Assembly (NCBI GenBank): GCA_963798075.1
Contig: CAWCRU010000025.1
Coordinates: 1 to 64,000, forward strand
DNA from: DATAOG01 sp963798075
Lineage (GTDB): Bacteria; Pseudomonadota; Alphaproteobacteria; Geminicoccales; Geminicoccaceae
Direction of reading: 5' to 3'
DNA length: 64,000 bases
Part shown: positions 24,765-34,864 of the stretch, in pieces
Numbering within the stretch: the first letter of the stretch is position 1
Layout: every line of letters starts with the position of its first letter
Position numbers and translations under genes: made by a program
Notes under the pieces: model-generated
Seen by the model: the letters and a program-made list of their open reading frames with translations, nothing else
The model's database searches: none
Told to the model about the DNA's origin: nothing

Positions 24765-25607
24765 TCAGGGAGGGCCGCCGGCAGCTCGCGCCCAGCCCAG
24801 CTCGAGCAGGCGCCGGGCGCTGTCCGCGATGGCCCGGTCGGGGTCGTCGGCGATGATCTCGAGCATCGCCACGTCGCGATAGCCGATCTCCTCGAGCGCC
24901 GCCGGCAGTGCTGCGAACGGCACGCTGCCCTCCCCGACGGCGCTGTGGCGGTAGACCTCGCGGGGCGTGTCGGAGAGGTGCACGAGGGCAAGGCGTGAGC
25001 TGACCCGGCGCAGGCCGTTCCCCGGGTCCTCGCCGGCGAAGTGGCCGTTGGCGACGTCGTAGATGATCCTGATCCGCTCGTCGCCGTAGCGCTCGAGCGC
25101 CGCCATCAACTGATCGGCCCGCGGCAGAAACGCGAACGGCATGTTCTCGACGTAGAGCCTGGTCCCGACCCGTTCGGCGTGGGGGGCGAGCTCGTCGAGC
25201 GCGCGGAAGAAGTGGCCGAGCAGCACGTCCTCCGGTGCGGGCATCAGGGGGTTGGCCTTGCCCGGGCCGATCACGACGCCCGGGACGCCAAGATCGCCCG
25301 CGAGCCCGAGGACGCCGTGCAGGAGGCCCAGCGTGTGCCGGCGCATCTGCTCGGCGATGGCCGCGATGTTGAGGTCGATGTTGGGCATGTTGAGGCTGAC
25401 CAGCCGGAGCCCCCGATCCTCCGCGAGCCGGCGCAGCGCCCGCCGAGCCTCAGCGTCGGCGTCCGCGGGCCAGAAATGGCCCGGAACCATCATCAGCTCG
25501 AAGTCGGCGTAGCCCTGGTCCGCGAGGTGGGCAAGACAATCCGCCGCCGAATGCGAGCCGGTATAGGCATAGGTGTTGATTGCGAACGGAAAGCGATCGC
25601 TGGGCAT
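24765..25607 (-). CDS. Sugar phosphate isomerase/epimerase-like TIM-barrel protein
   Basis: 280 residues from ATG 25607, with GGGAGT upstream; the frame is open further up but that part looks non-coding. The AP_endonuc_2/xylose-isomerase-like TIM barrel is seen in FAINTYAYTGSHSAADCLAH, GYADFELMMVPGHFWP, GTRLYVENMPFAFLPRADQL, IRIIYDVANGHFAGED and LALVHLSDTPREVYRHSAVG. The metal-binding Glu (YVEN), Asp (YDVANGH), His and Glu (GEGSVPF) are in place. It probably acts on the sugar brought in by the adjacent ABC importer, 137 bases downstream. Precise substrate unknown. Confidence 0.85.
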   Translation of the reverse strand: MPSDRFPFAINTYAYTGSHSAADCLAHLADQGYADFELMMVPGHFWPADADAEARRALRRLAEDRGLRLVSLNMPNIDLNIAAIAEQMRRHTLGLLHGVLGLAGDLGVPGVVIGPGKANPLMPAPEDVLLGHFFRALDELAPHAERVGTRLYVENMPFAFLPRADQLMAALERYGDERIRIIYDVANGHFAGEDPGNGLRRVSSRLALVHLSDTPREVYRHSAVGEGSVPFAALPAALEEIGYRDVAMLEIIADDPDRAIADSARRLLELGWARAAGGPP

Positions 25608-25639
25608 GCTCCGACTCCCGGTCAGCCCGGCGATGGCGG

Positions 25640-25940
25640 GCGCAGGCGCCGCCAGTCGCCGGTCGGCCCGAAGGCCAAAAACGTCGCTGGCATGGCTGAT
25701 GTCGAGGATCGATGTACTCTCCAGGCGCCGGCAGAGCTCGGGTTTGCGGATCTCGGGCAGGAACCATGGACGCTCGCGCACGAAGTCAGGCGGCGGCCGC
25801 CGGTTGAGACCGTCCGCTGCGGCGATGACGACGTATCGAAATGGGCCGCCCCGAGCGCCAGTGCGAGGCACAAAGCCTGCGCCACGCTTTCGCCGATGCC
25901 GCCCCGCGGCCGTCACGATCGCGATCCCAGCGGCTGCCAT
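25640..25940 (-). pseudogene. Possible short-chain dehydrogenase remnant
   Basis: From ATG 25940 the translation begins MAAAGIAIVTAAGR, then in the neighbouring frame reads IGESVAQALCLALALGAAHF, which together resemble the Rossmann N-terminus of an SDR (VTGAGRGIGxxVAxAL). Further down, ILDISHASDVFGLRAD could be the NAD-binding Asp region. There is no complete gene and the identity is weak. The interval 25608-25968 otherwise shows nothing. Confidence 0.25.
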
Positions 25941-25968
25941 GACCTCCCGCCTGCGGTCCGCCGCCCGG

Positions 25969-27234
25969 CTAGAACCGGTCGACCCGGTAGGGCTCCAGGT
26001 CGACGCTCGCGGGCAAGCCTGCGGCCAGCTCCGCGATCAGCTGCCCGGTGACCGGGCCGAAGGTCAGGCCCAGATGGCCGTGTCCGAAGGCATAGCTGAC
26101 ATTGCCGACGCGCTTTGCGCGGCCGATCACCGGCAGCGAATCCGGGGTCGCCGGGCGATGGCCCATCCATTCGCTGCCGCCGCTGTCATCGAGGGCCGGG
26201 TAGACGCGTCTGGCTTTGCGCACCAGGACTCGCGCCCGTGCGTAGTCGGGCGGCGCCTCGAGGCCCGCGATCTCGACCGTGCCGGCGACCCGGAGGCCCA
26301 TCTCCATCGGCGTGACCACGAAATGCTCGGGCGCATAGAGCACGAGACGCCGCGGTCGGATGCCGGGGTGGGGAAGCGTCACGTGATACCCCCGGTGGCT
26401 CTCGAGCGGCACGGTGTCGCCGAGCTGCCTGGCCAGGATGTGCGACCAGGCGCCGGCCGCGATCACGAGCTGATCCAGGGCAAGTGCGCTGCCGTCGGCA
26501 AGCCGGAGCGCCAGGGCCCGCCGGTCGCGGACCTCGATGCGGGCGACCTCGGCGCATAGCAGCCGGCCGCCCACGCGCGAAAAATGGTCGGCCAGACCGG
26601 TAACCAGGCGATAGGGATTGGTGATGTGGTACCAGCCGGGCATGCGGATGCCGCAGGCGAAATCGCGAGCGAGGTCCGGCTCGAGCTCGGCCAGGGCCCC
26701 GCCTGCGACCCGCTCGAAGGGAATGGCGTGGGCGCGCCGGAGGTCCCAGTGCAGCCGTTCCGCCGCCAGCTGGCGCTCGTCGTCATAGAGGTAGAGGCAG
26801 TCCTCGCGCGCCAAAAGGTCGCTGAGGGCGGCGGCCGCGAGCAGCCGCTCGAACGGCGCCCGGGCCGCATGCGAGAGCGCGGCGAGCGCTTCCGCCAGAG
26901 CGTGCACGCGCGCCTTTGAGCCGGCCGCAAGGAAGCGCAGCAGCCAGGGCAGCGCCTGCGGCAGATAGCGCCAGCGAACCGCGAGCGGCCCCAGCGGGTC
27001 GAGCAGCCAGCCCGGCACCTCGCGCAGCAGCCCCGGCACCGCGAGCGGCACGATCTCGCCGGTCGCGACCCCGCCCGCGTTGCCGTAAGACGTAGCCCTG
27101 CCCGGCGCCAGCCGGTCGACGACGGTGACCTTGAAGCCTCCCTGCTGCAACCAGCAGGCGCAGCACATGCCGACGATGCCGGCACCGATCACCACAATCT
27201 CGCGCCCGCCCGCGCCGTCCGCGCCCGAACCCAT
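25969..27234 (-). CDS. FAD-dependent oxidoreductase, D-amino-acid dehydrogenase (DadA)-like
   Basis: 421-residue DAO-superfamily flavoprotein. The N-terminal dinucleotide motif is IVVIGAGIVGMCCACWLQQG (about residues 13-32), followed by VVDRLAPGRATSYGNAGGVA, the DadA-type pattern. The C-terminal FAD motif is YAFGHGHLGLTFGPVTGQLI. WMGHRPATPDSLPVIGRA is also typical. It would oxidise D-amino acids or a related amine to the 2-oxo acid at the membrane, feeding the quinone pool. It stands alone on this strand, 29 bases upstream of the SDR-like remnant. Confidence 0.88.
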   Translation of the reverse strand: MGSGADGAGGREIVVIGAGIVGMCCACWLQQGGFKVTVVDRLAPGRATSYGNAGGVATGEIVPLAVPGLLREVPGWLLDPLGPLAVRWRYLPQALPWLLRFLAAGSKARVHALAEALAALSHAARAPFERLLAAAALSDLLAREDCLYLYDDERQLAAERLHWDLRRAHAIPFERVAGGALAELEPDLARDFACGIRMPGWYHITNPYRLVTGLADHFSRVGGRLLCAEVARIEVRDRRALALRLADGSALALDQLVIAAGAWSHILARQLGDTVPLESHRGYHVTLPHPGIRPRRLVLYAPEHFVVTPMEMGLRVAGTVEIAGLEAPPDYARARVLVRKARRVYPALDDSGGSEWMGHRPATPDSLPVIGRAKRVGNVSYAFGHGHLGLTFGPVTGQLIAELAAGLPASVDLEPYRVDRF

Positions 27235-27578
27235 CGCTCGCCTCGGTGGTTTCGAGCGAGGCTAGGCGACCCGGAAGCCGCCGACAAGGCGCATGCTCCC
27301 CATCCGCTTCGAGTTCTGCGCCAAGCCTTCGCCGAAATCTGCGAACCGATCTGGACGCCGTCTCCTGCCGGCGGCGATCGCCTCGACGAGCCGGCGCTTC
27401 GCGGACCGGGCTGGCGGCTGGCGTGATCATGCGCTAGGTCCTGTCGGGTCCATCCGCGCGCCGGCGGCCCGCACGACCCCGTGCCCGCCTCGAACCGGGG
27501 CGATCAGACGGGCTGCGGACGCGACCGGCCGGACCCGCGGGGTCGCGTGGAGGTCTCTTGGGCGAAGGGCGACCGCCG
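27235..27578. other. Divergent intergenic region, no gene seen
   Basis: About 340 bases between the DadA-like gene (minus) and the ligase-acyltransferase gene (plus). It must hold both promoters. GTGGAGG at 27547-27553 could be a ribosome site for an alternative TTG start at 27558. No repeat, RNA gene or convincing small frame was found. Confidence 0.5.
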
Positions 27579-30251
27579 ATGGCGCTGCAAACCTTGGGCT
27601 GCCTGATCGACGAGCTCGAGCGCCGGCCGGCGGCGCCGGCCGTGATCGTCCATCGCACGGAGGTTGCCGAGACCTGGACCCGAGGCGAGCTCGCCGGCCG
27701 GGCGCGCGCGCTCGCCGCTGGCCTTCGCCAGAGCGGCCTCGGCGAGGGCGGCGTGGTCGGACTGCTGGCGCCGAGCCAGCCCGAATGGGTCCTGGCGTTC
27801 CTCGCGATCGTCGCCGCCGGCGGCATCGCGCTGCCGCTCAGCGAGCAGATCACGGCACCGGAGCTGGAGCGGATCCTGCGCCATAGCGGCTGCCGGCGAG
27901 TCTTCACCACGAAGCCGTTTGTCGCCATTCTCGAAGGCCTGCAGCCACCCGGCGACGAGGAGACGAACGACGAGCAGGCGGGCAAGCGCTCGATCGTCCG
28001 GCTCGATCGCGCGGACGACGCCGAGGATCCCGACCACTGGCGCCAGCTCCTGCGGGAGGATGCCGCGGCCGGACCCGAACTCGAACCCGACCAGCAGGCG
28101 GTCCTGGTCTACACCTCAGGCACCACCGGCACCCCGAAGGGGGTACCGCTCAGCCACGCCAACCTCGCCGCGAACATCAACGCGCTGCTGCACGAGCGCC
28201 TCGCCGGGCCGGACGACCGCGTGCTGCTGCCGCTGCCGCTGCACCACGCCTACCCGCTGACCGTCGGGCTCCTGACCGCGCTCGCGGCGGGGGCTGCGGT
28301 GGTGCTGCCGAGCGGGATCAGCGGGCCCGAGATCAGCCGTGCGCTCGCCGATGGCCGCTGCACGATCATGGTCGGCGTGCCGCGCCTCTACGAGGCCATG
28401 CTGAACGGCATCGAGAGCCGGGTCATGCGCCGCGCCGAGGTCGTCGGGCGAGGCTACCGGCGCCTGCTGGCGCTCGCGATCGAACTCAGGCGTCGCTTCG
28501 GATGGCGCGCCGGACGCTACCTGTTCTGGCCGCTGCATCGGCGGCTCGGGCCCGAGCTCCGCCTGCTCGCCTCGGGCGGCGCCAGGCTCGAGCCCGAGAT
28601 CGCCTGGAAGCTCGAGGGGCTCGGATGGGAGGTGCTGACCGGCTACGGCCTGACCGAAACCGCGCCGATCCTGACCTTCAATCCGCCCGGGCGCGCCCGC
28701 CTCGATAGCGCCGGCCTGCCGGTCGAAGGGGTCGAGCTGCGGATCGCGCCGCAGGAGGACACGCCGCCCGACCAGGGCGAGATCCAGGCCAAAGGCCCGA
28801 ACGTCTTCGCCGGCTACTGGCACAATCAGGAGGCGACGCGCGAGGCGTTCACCAAGGACGGCTTCTTTCGCACCGGCGATCTCGGCGCCCTCGACGCCGA
28901 GGGCTATCTGCACATCGTCGGTCGCAGCAAGGAGCTGATCGTCCTCGCCGGCGGCAAGAACATCTTCCCCGAGGAGGTCGAGGCGGTCTACGCCGAGAGC
29001 CCCTCGATCCACGAGTTCGCGGTCCTCGAGCGGGACGGCCGGCTGGTCGGCCTGATCGTGCCCGAGATCGGGGCGCTGCGGAGCGAAGGCGGCGACGCCC
29101 TGCGCCAGCGCCTGCGCGCCGAACTCGAGGAGCGCTCGCAGCACCTCGCCTCCTACCAGCGGCTCAGCGACTTCGCGGTCACCGCCGAGGCCCTGCCCCG
29201 GACCCAGATCGGCAAGCTGCGCCGCCACGAGCTGGAGCCGCTGTTCGAGCGCGCCAAGGCGGGCGCCGGCGCCGAGACCGTCCGGCCGGAGCTCTCGGCG
29301 CGCGATCGGGCGCTGCTCAATTCGGCAGCACTCGGCGAGGTCTGGCAATGGTTCGAGGAGCGCTTCGCGCCCAAGCCCTTGACCCTCGACAGCAGCCCGC
29401 AGCTCGACCTCGGCCTCGATTCGTTCGACTGGATGACGCTCACGATGGAGCTCGGCGAGCGCTTCGGCGCCCAGCTCAGCGAGGACGCCGTCGCCCGGGT
29501 GGCGACGCTTCGCGACCTTTTGGTCGAGATCGAGCGCGCCCGCGAGGGCGGCGCGGCAGCGGTCGAGATCCGCGACCTCAGCCCCGAGCAGGAACGCTGG
29601 CTCGAGCCGCAGGGCGGGCCGCTGCGGGCGCTGGCGGCGGTCCTGTTCGCGCTCAATCGCCTGCTCATGCGCGGCCTGTTCCGGCTGCGGGTCGAGGGCC
29701 GCGAGCATCTGCCCGCCCAGGGCCCTTATCTGCTCGCGCCCAATCACGCGAGCTACCTCGACCCGTTCGCGATCGCCGCCGCGCTTTCCTGGTCCGAGCT
29801 CCGCCGGCTCTACTGGGCCGGCTGGACCGGGCTCCTGTTCCGCGGCCCGCTGACCCGCCTATTCAGCCGCGCCGCCCGGGTCCTGCCGGTCGACCCCGAG
29901 CGTGGCCTGACCTCGACCCTGCCGCTCGGCCTCGCCGCCCTCGAACGCGGCTCGGCGCTGGTCTGGTTCCCAGAGGGCGCCCGCTCGACCGATGGCCGGA
30001 TGCACCGGTTCCTGCCCGGCGCCGGCCTCCTGCTCGAGCGCACCGGGGTGCCGGCGGTGCCGGTCTTCATCGGCGGCAGCTTCGAGGCCTGGCCGCCGGG
30101 GCGCAGCTGGCCGCGGCTGCGGCCGATCCTGGTCCGCTTCGGCCCGCCACTCGCGTTGGAGCAGGACGGCTCGGCGCCGAACGGGGAGCGCCACCGCCGG
30201 CTCGCCGACCGGCTGCACGACGCGGTGGCGGCGCTAGGCGAGCTGCCCTGA
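27579..30251 (+). CDS. Trifunctional fusion: long-chain acyl-AMP ligase + acyl carrier domain + PlsC-type acyltransferase
   Basis: About 890 residues from ATG 27579 (a TTG at 27558 with a stronger ribosome site would add 7). Domain order: AMP-binding ligase (P-loop YTSGTTGTPKGVPLSHANLA near 178; YGLTETAPIL; RTGDLGALDAEGYLHIVGRS), then an acyl-carrier-like segment with LDLGLDSFDWM, whose Ser near 615 fits phosphopantetheine attachment, then a 1-acylglycerol-3-phosphate acyltransferase domain with NHASYLDP (near 722) and FPEGARSTDG. It can activate a fatty acid, hold it on its own carrier and transfer it to a lysolipid. Compare Aas, which has the reverse order and no carrier of this kind. Confidence 0.9.
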   Translation: MALQTLGCLIDELERRPAAPAVIVHRTEVAETWTRGELAGRARALAAGLRQSGLGEGGVVGLLAPSQPEWVLAFLAIVAAGGIALPLSEQITAPELERILRHSGCRRVFTTKPFVAILEGLQPPGDEETNDEQAGKRSIVRLDRADDAEDPDHWRQLLREDAAAGPELEPDQQAVLVYTSGTTGTPKGVPLSHANLAANINALLHERLAGPDDRVLLPLPLHHAYPLTVGLLTALAAGAAVVLPSGISGPEISRALADGRCTIMVGVPRLYEAMLNGIESRVMRRAEVVGRGYRRLLALAIELRRRFGWRAGRYLFWPLHRRLGPELRLLASGGARLEPEIAWKLEGLGWEVLTGYGLTETAPILTFNPPGRARLDSAGLPVEGVELRIAPQEDTPPDQGEIQAKGPNVFAGYWHNQEATREAFTKDGFFRTGDLGALDAEGYLHIVGRSKELIVLAGGKNIFPEEVEAVYAESPSIHEFAVLERDGRLVGLIVPEIGALRSEGGDALRQRLRAELEERSQHLASYQRLSDFAVTAEALPRTQIGKLRRHELEPLFERAKAGAGAETVRPELSARDRALLNSAALGEVWQWFEERFAPKPLTLDSSPQLDLGLDSFDWMTLTMELGERFGAQLSEDAVARVATLRDLLVEIERAREGGAAAVEIRDLSPEQERWLEPQGGPLRALAAVLFALNRLLMRGLFRLRVEGREHLPAQGPYLLAPNHASYLDPFAIAAALSWSELRRLYWAGWTGLLFRGPLTRLFSRAARVLPVDPERGLTSTLPLGLAALERGSALVWFPEGARSTDGRMHRFLPGAGLLLERTGVPAVPVFIGGSFEAWPPGRSWPRLRPILVRFGPPLALEQDGSAPNGERHRRLADRLHDAVAALGELP

Positions 30252-30377
30252 AAGGAGCGGTCGCCGCCGCCGCGGTTGCCGCGCGAAGGCGCCCGGCGGC
30301 AAAACTATAAGGCGAATTGACCTTTCCAGATCTTGCGACTTTTGCGAAGCTGCAGAAGGCGATCGCAGGAGCTCATC

Positions 30378-32030
30378 ATGCCCGAACCGCATCTGCCGGC
30401 GACGTTCGAGCTCGGTCTCGTCATGGCCGGCGCGATCTCGGGCGGCGCCTACGCCGCAGGCGTGGTCGATTTCCTGATTCAGGCGCTCGACGCCTGGGAG
30501 GCGCTCAAGGCGCAGGGCGCGGACGTGCCGCGCCACCAGGTCGTGATCCCCGTGATGTCGGGCGCGTCCGCCGGCGCCATGGCGGCGGCGATCGCGACCG
30601 TCAGCTTCGCCAGCGAGACCCGGCCGGTCGCCGACATCGCGGCGCCGCCGGCGCCCGAACTCAACCGGCTCTACGATGCCTGGGTGCGGCAGATCGACAT
30701 TCACCAGCTGCTCGGGGTGCGGGATCTGGATGGCGCCGACAAGGTCACCTCGCTGCTCGAATTCGACGACTTTAGCGGAGATTGCCGCTTGGCGCGCTGC
30801 GGATGCAGGCGAGGGCGGCACCCCGCGCCTATATCGCAGATCCGCTCGCGGTCTTCCTCACGATCAGCAATCTTCGCGGCGTTCCTTACGGCTTTCGTCT
30901 GTTCGGCAGCCGTCCCGACACGCTCTACGGGATGTCCAGCCATGCCGACCACATGGCCTTCGCGCTGAGCGCCGGCGGCCGCGCGCTGCCCGATGCGATC
31001 GCCCTGACGCCGGCCGACGCTCCCGCCGGCAACTGGCCAAAGCTCGCCATGGCGGCGATCGCCAGCGGCGCCTTCCCGGTCGGGCTGCAAGCGCGCGACC
31101 TGGATCGCCCGCATGCGGACTACCGGCACCGCTTCGACCGGCCGCCCGAGTTCGGCGATCCGGTCGTCGATCCCTATCGCCTGCTGGCGGTCGATGGCGG
31201 GCTGATGGACAACGAGCCCCTCGAGCTCGCGCGCCGCCATCTCGCGGGCGGTCCGCCCGGCACCAACCCGCGGGCCGGCGACCTCGCGACCCGGGCGGTG
31301 CTGATGGTCGATCCGTTCCCCAACCGGATCGCGTTCGACCCGGCCTGGCACGCCGACGACCGGCTGGTGCGGGTGATCGGCGCCATGTTCACGGCGTTGA
31401 TCAACCAGGCCCGCTTCAAGCCGGAGGAGCTGGCGCTCGCCGAGCGCGACGACGTGTTCAGCCGCTTCATGATCTCACCGTCGCGGACCGACGCCGACGG
31501 CGCGCCGCTCGAGCCGGCGATGACCGCGGCGATCCTCGGCGGCTTCGGCGCGTTCCTCCATGAGGACTTCCGGCGCCACGATTTCCAGCTTGGCCGGCGC
31601 AACTGTCAGGCCTTCCTGCGCTGGCACTTCCGGCTGCCGGAGAGCAACCCCCTGTTTGCCGGGCTGGCGGACGCGCAGCGCGCGGCGCTGGCGATTCGGG
31701 AGCGGGACGGCCGGCCGGTCGCCATCGAGTGCGCAAGATGGCAGCCTGGTCCGCATGCTGCCGATCGTGCCGCTGGTCGGCGAAGCCGATCGCGAGGTGC
31801 CGCCGCCGCCGCCGGTCGACCCCGCCCGGGTCGATCTCGACGAGCTCGACAAGCGTTTGCGCAAGCGGCTGGAAGCGGTCGGCAAGAAGCTGATCGATAC
31901 CGAGTTCGGGCCGATCACGAATGCCGCCCATCGCTGGGCGCTGCGCACGGGCTGGCAGTGGCTGGTGGCGGGCCGGGTGACCGCCAAAGTGATGGCGGCG
32001 ATCAGGAGTGGTCTCGACCAGCTCGCCTGA
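30378..32030 (+). pseudogene. Patatin-like phospholipase, frameshifted at least twice
   Basis: Begins MPEPHLPATFELGLVMAGAI with the oxyanion-hole motif SGGAYAAGVVDFL. The nucleophile elbow is MSGASAGAMAAAIATV and the catalytic Asp motif is VDGGLMDNEPLELARR, so both Ser and Asp are present. The frame is lost between about 30760 and 30800 (after TSLLEF) and resumes as RAYIADPLAVFLTISNLRGV; it is lost again near 31735 and ends MLPIVPLVGEADREVP ... AAIRSGLDQLA at 32030. Restored length about 550 residues. It would hydrolyse membrane lipids and follows the acyltransferase fusion by 126 bases, so a lipid-remodelling pair is possible. Confidence 0.8.
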
Positions 32031-32132
32031 GCCCCAGCCGCCGCGCGGGCGCGATTTGACGCTTCGCCGCGGCTGCCCACATAGTAGCGACCGGTCGAGG
32101 GCAGGCCTCGGCCGGGCCGCGGAGAGCGTCTC

Positions 32133-34298
32133 ATGAGCAGATCTCGGGCCGGAGCCCGAAAGCCCACGCTTCGCGAGTGGCAGGCGCTCGCGGATCGCGA
32201 GACCGACGGCCGGGCGGCGGCGCTGGTCTGGGCGACGCCCGAGGGCCTGGCAGTCAAGCCCCTCTATACCGCGGCCGATCTCGAGGGCCTCGAGACCGTG
32301 GGCGGCCTGCCCGGGCTGCCGCCCTATCTGCGCGGGCCGCGCGCGACGATGTATGCGGAACGCCCCTGGACGCTTCGGCAATACGCCGGCTTCTCGACCG
32401 CCGAAGCCTCCAACGCCTTCTACCGCAGGAACCTCGCCGCCGGCCAGACGGGCCTCTCGGTCGCCTTCGATCTCGCGACCCATCGCGGCTACGACAGCGA
32501 CCACCCCCGGGTCACGGGCGACGTCGGCAAGGCGGGCGTCGCGATCGACAGCATCGAGGACATGAAGATCCTGTTCGATGCCATCCCGCTCGGGCGGGTC
32601 AGCGTCTCGATGACCATGAACGGCGCCGTGCTGCCGGTACTCGCCTTCTACATCGTGGCCGCCGAAGAGCAGGGCGTGCGCCCTGACCAGCTCGCCGGCA
32701 CGATCCAGAACGACATCCTGAAGGAGTTCATGGTCCGCAATACCTACATCTATCCGCCCGCACCCTCGATGCGGATCGTGGCCGACGTGATCGGCTATGC
32801 GGCGGCCCACATGCCGCGCTTCAACCCGATCTCGATCTCCGGCTACCACATGCAGGAGGCCGGCGCGACACTGGTCCAGGAACTCGCTTTCACGCTCGCC
32901 GACGGCCTCGAATACGCGCGCGCGGCGGTGGCGCGCGGCCTCGCGATCGATGCTTTCGCGCCCAGGCTCTCCTTCTTCTTCGGCATCGGCATGGACTTCT
33001 TCATGGAGATCGCCAAGCTGCGCGCCGCGCGCTTCCTGTGGGCCAGGCTGATCGAGCGCGAGTTTCAGCCGACCGATCCGCGCTCGCTGATGCTGCGCAC
33101 CCATTGCCAGACCAGCGGCGTCTCGCTGCAGGCCCAGGACGTCGACAACAATGTCGTCCGGACCACCCTCGAGGCGCTGGCGGCGGTGCTCGGCGGGACC
33201 CAGTCGCTGCACACCAACGCCTTCGACGAAGCGCTGGCCCTGCCGACCGAGCGCTCGGCCCGGATCGCCCGCAACACCCAGCTGATCCTGGCCGAAGAGA
33301 CCGGCATCCGCCACGTCGTCGACCCGCTCGGCGGCAGCTACTACGTCGAGCACCTGACCGCGAGCCTGGTCGAGGCCGCCTCGGGGCTGATCGCCGAGGT
33401 CGAGGCGCTGGGCGGCATGACCAGGGCGATCGAGGCGGGCATGCCCAAGGCCCGGATCGAGGCGGCGGCCGCCCGCCGCCAGGCGGCCTGGGATCGGGGC
33501 GAGGAGGTCGTGGTCGGCGTCAACAAGTACCGGCCGGCCGAGGACCACCCGGTCGAGCTGCTCGACATCGACACCACGGCCGTGCGCGAGGCGCAGGTCA
33601 GGCGGCTCGCCGAGGTGCGGGCCGGACGCGACGAGCAGCGTTGCCGGGCGGCGCTCGAGGCGCTGACCCAAGGGGCTGCCGGCGATGCCAACCTGCTCGA
33701 GCGCGCGATCGAGGCGGCGCGCGCGCGGGCCACGCTCGGCGAGATCTCGACCGCGCTCGAGCGCATCTTCGGCCGCTGGCGCGCCGAGGTGCGCACGATC
33801 GCAGGCGTCTATGGCGGCGCCTTCAAGGAGGATCAGGAGTTCATGACCATCCAGCGCGAGGTCGAGGCGTTCGCCGAGGCCGAGGGCCGCCGGCCGCGCC
33901 TTTTGGTCGCCAAGCTCGGCCAGGACGGCCACGACCGCGGCGCCAAGGTGATCGCGACCGCGTTCGCCGACATCGGCTTCGACGTCGACATCGGTGCTTT
34001 GTTCCAGACGCCCGAGGAGGCGGCGCGCGAGGCGATCGAGAACGACGTCCACGTGGTCGGCGTAAGCACGCTCGCGGCCGGCCACAAGGTGCTGGTGCCG
34101 GAGCTGATCCGGGCGCTCAAGAGCGAGGGCGGCGAGGACATCCTGGTGGTGGTCGGCGGCGTCGTGCCGCCTGCGGATCACGAGTTCCTGCGCGAGGCAG
34201 GCGTCAGCGCCATCTACCCGCCCGGGACCAACATCCCCAAAGCCGCCCGCGAGATCCTCGAGCTGCTCCGGGCCCGGCGCCAGGAACGCGCCGCATAG
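32133..34298 (+). CDS. scpA: Methylmalonyl-CoA mutase, single-chain
   Basis: 721-residue adenosylcobalamin enzyme converting methylmalonyl-CoA to succinyl-CoA, the last step of propionyl-CoA use. The substrate-binding TIM barrel covers about residues 20-560 (YAGFSTAEASNAFYRRNLAA, GLSVAFDLATHRGYDSDHPR, TIQNDILKEFMVRNTYIYPP). The C-terminal B12 domain has the base-off motif GQDGHDRGAKVIATAF with the cobalt-ligating His at about 600, then VVGVSTLAAGH and VVGGVVPPADHEFLREAGV. Complete and in frame. Neither propionyl-CoA carboxylase nor the epimerase is adjacent. Odd-chain or branched acids degraded by the 7-16 kb operon could supply it. Confidence 0.95.
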   Translation: MSRSRAGARKPTLREWQALADRETDGRAAALVWATPEGLAVKPLYTAADLEGLETVGGLPGLPPYLRGPRATMYAERPWTLRQYAGFSTAEASNAFYRRNLAAGQTGLSVAFDLATHRGYDSDHPRVTGDVGKAGVAIDSIEDMKILFDAIPLGRVSVSMTMNGAVLPVLAFYIVAAEEQGVRPDQLAGTIQNDILKEFMVRNTYIYPPAPSMRIVADVIGYAAAHMPRFNPISISGYHMQEAGATLVQELAFTLADGLEYARAAVARGLAIDAFAPRLSFFFGIGMDFFMEIAKLRAARFLWARLIEREFQPTDPRSLMLRTHCQTSGVSLQAQDVDNNVVRTTLEALAAVLGGTQSLHTNAFDEALALPTERSARIARNTQLILAEETGIRHVVDPLGGSYYVEHLTASLVEAASGLIAEVEALGGMTRAIEAGMPKARIEAAAARRQAAWDRGEEVVVGVNKYRPAEDHPVELLDIDTTAVREAQVRRLAEVRAGRDEQRCRAALEALTQGAAGDANLLERAIEAARARATLGEISTALERIFGRWRAEVRTIAGVYGGAFKEDQEFMTIQREVEAFAEAEGRRPRLLVAKLGQDGHDRGAKVIATAFADIGFDVDIGALFQTPEEAAREAIENDVHVVGVSTLAAGHKVLVPELIRALKSEGGEDILVVVGGVVPPADHEFLREAGVSAIYPPGTNIPKAAREILELLRARRQERAA

Positions 34299-34380
34299 GC
34301 CAGGTCCGGCGACCGACCGGCGGCGAGTTCCCGGGCTGCGAGCGTCGTTCCGATCGCGCAGGGGAACGCTCAGGCCCCGC

Positions 34381-34698
34381 TCACTTCTGCATCATGTTCT
34401 TGATCAGGCCAACGATGAACGTCAGGACGGCGCCGCCGACGCCGCCCCCGATCACCTGGCTGAGCAAAGCCCCGATGTCGAGCCCGCCGGCGGCGGGAGC
34501 CGCCCCTTCGGCCACGGCCATCGACGGCTCGCCGATCCCGAGAGCGCCCAGGATCTGCCCCAGGACCAGGCCACCGATCGCGCCCGCGATCGAGTTGCCA
34601 GCGGTCCCGAGGCTGAAATTCTTGGCGGCTGCGCCGGCCGCATTGCCGCCGATCGCACCGGCGATGAGCTCGATGATCAGCCCGATGATCCCCTGCAT
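34381..34698 (-). CDS. Small glycine-rich membrane protein, unknown function
   Basis: 105 residues from ATG 34698, with GGGGAGGG upstream. Two hydrophobic glycine-zipper helices are visible: MQGIIGLIIELIAGAIGGNA and the C-terminal VIGGGVGGAVLTFIVGLIKN, with a similar central stretch IAGAIGGLVLGQILGALGIG. I do not recognise a named family. It is convergent with the mutase gene and stands alone. No signal peptide cleavage site is evident. Confidence 0.7.
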   Translation of the reverse strand: MQGIIGLIIELIAGAIGGNAAGAAAKNFSLGTAGNSIAGAIGGLVLGQILGALGIGEPSMAVAEGAAPAAGGLDIGALLSQVIGGGVGGAVLTFIVGLIKNMMQK

Positions 34699-34864
34699 GT
34701 CGGATCCCTCCCCGGCAAAGCATCTTGAGTGGAGCTTGCTGCTACAAGGCTGATTTGACAGCTTCAAAGCAAGCCAGCAAGCTGAATCGCGCGCGCATCA
34801 ATCAACCGCGCCGCGTCGACCGGTCGGCCTCGATCGCCTTGCGCAGCGCCAGTCGCGCTGCCAC

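Noticed and set aside
25608..25940. N-terminal extension of the sugar isomerase-like protein
   Set aside because: The ATG at 25607 has a ribosome site and matches the barrel start; the upstream 111 codons have no fold-like sequence in that frame.
31467..34181. Very long open frame (904 codons) on the minus strand opposite the methylmalonyl-CoA mutase
   Set aside because: Antisense frame typical of GC-rich coding DNA; the plus strand encodes a complete, conserved mutase.
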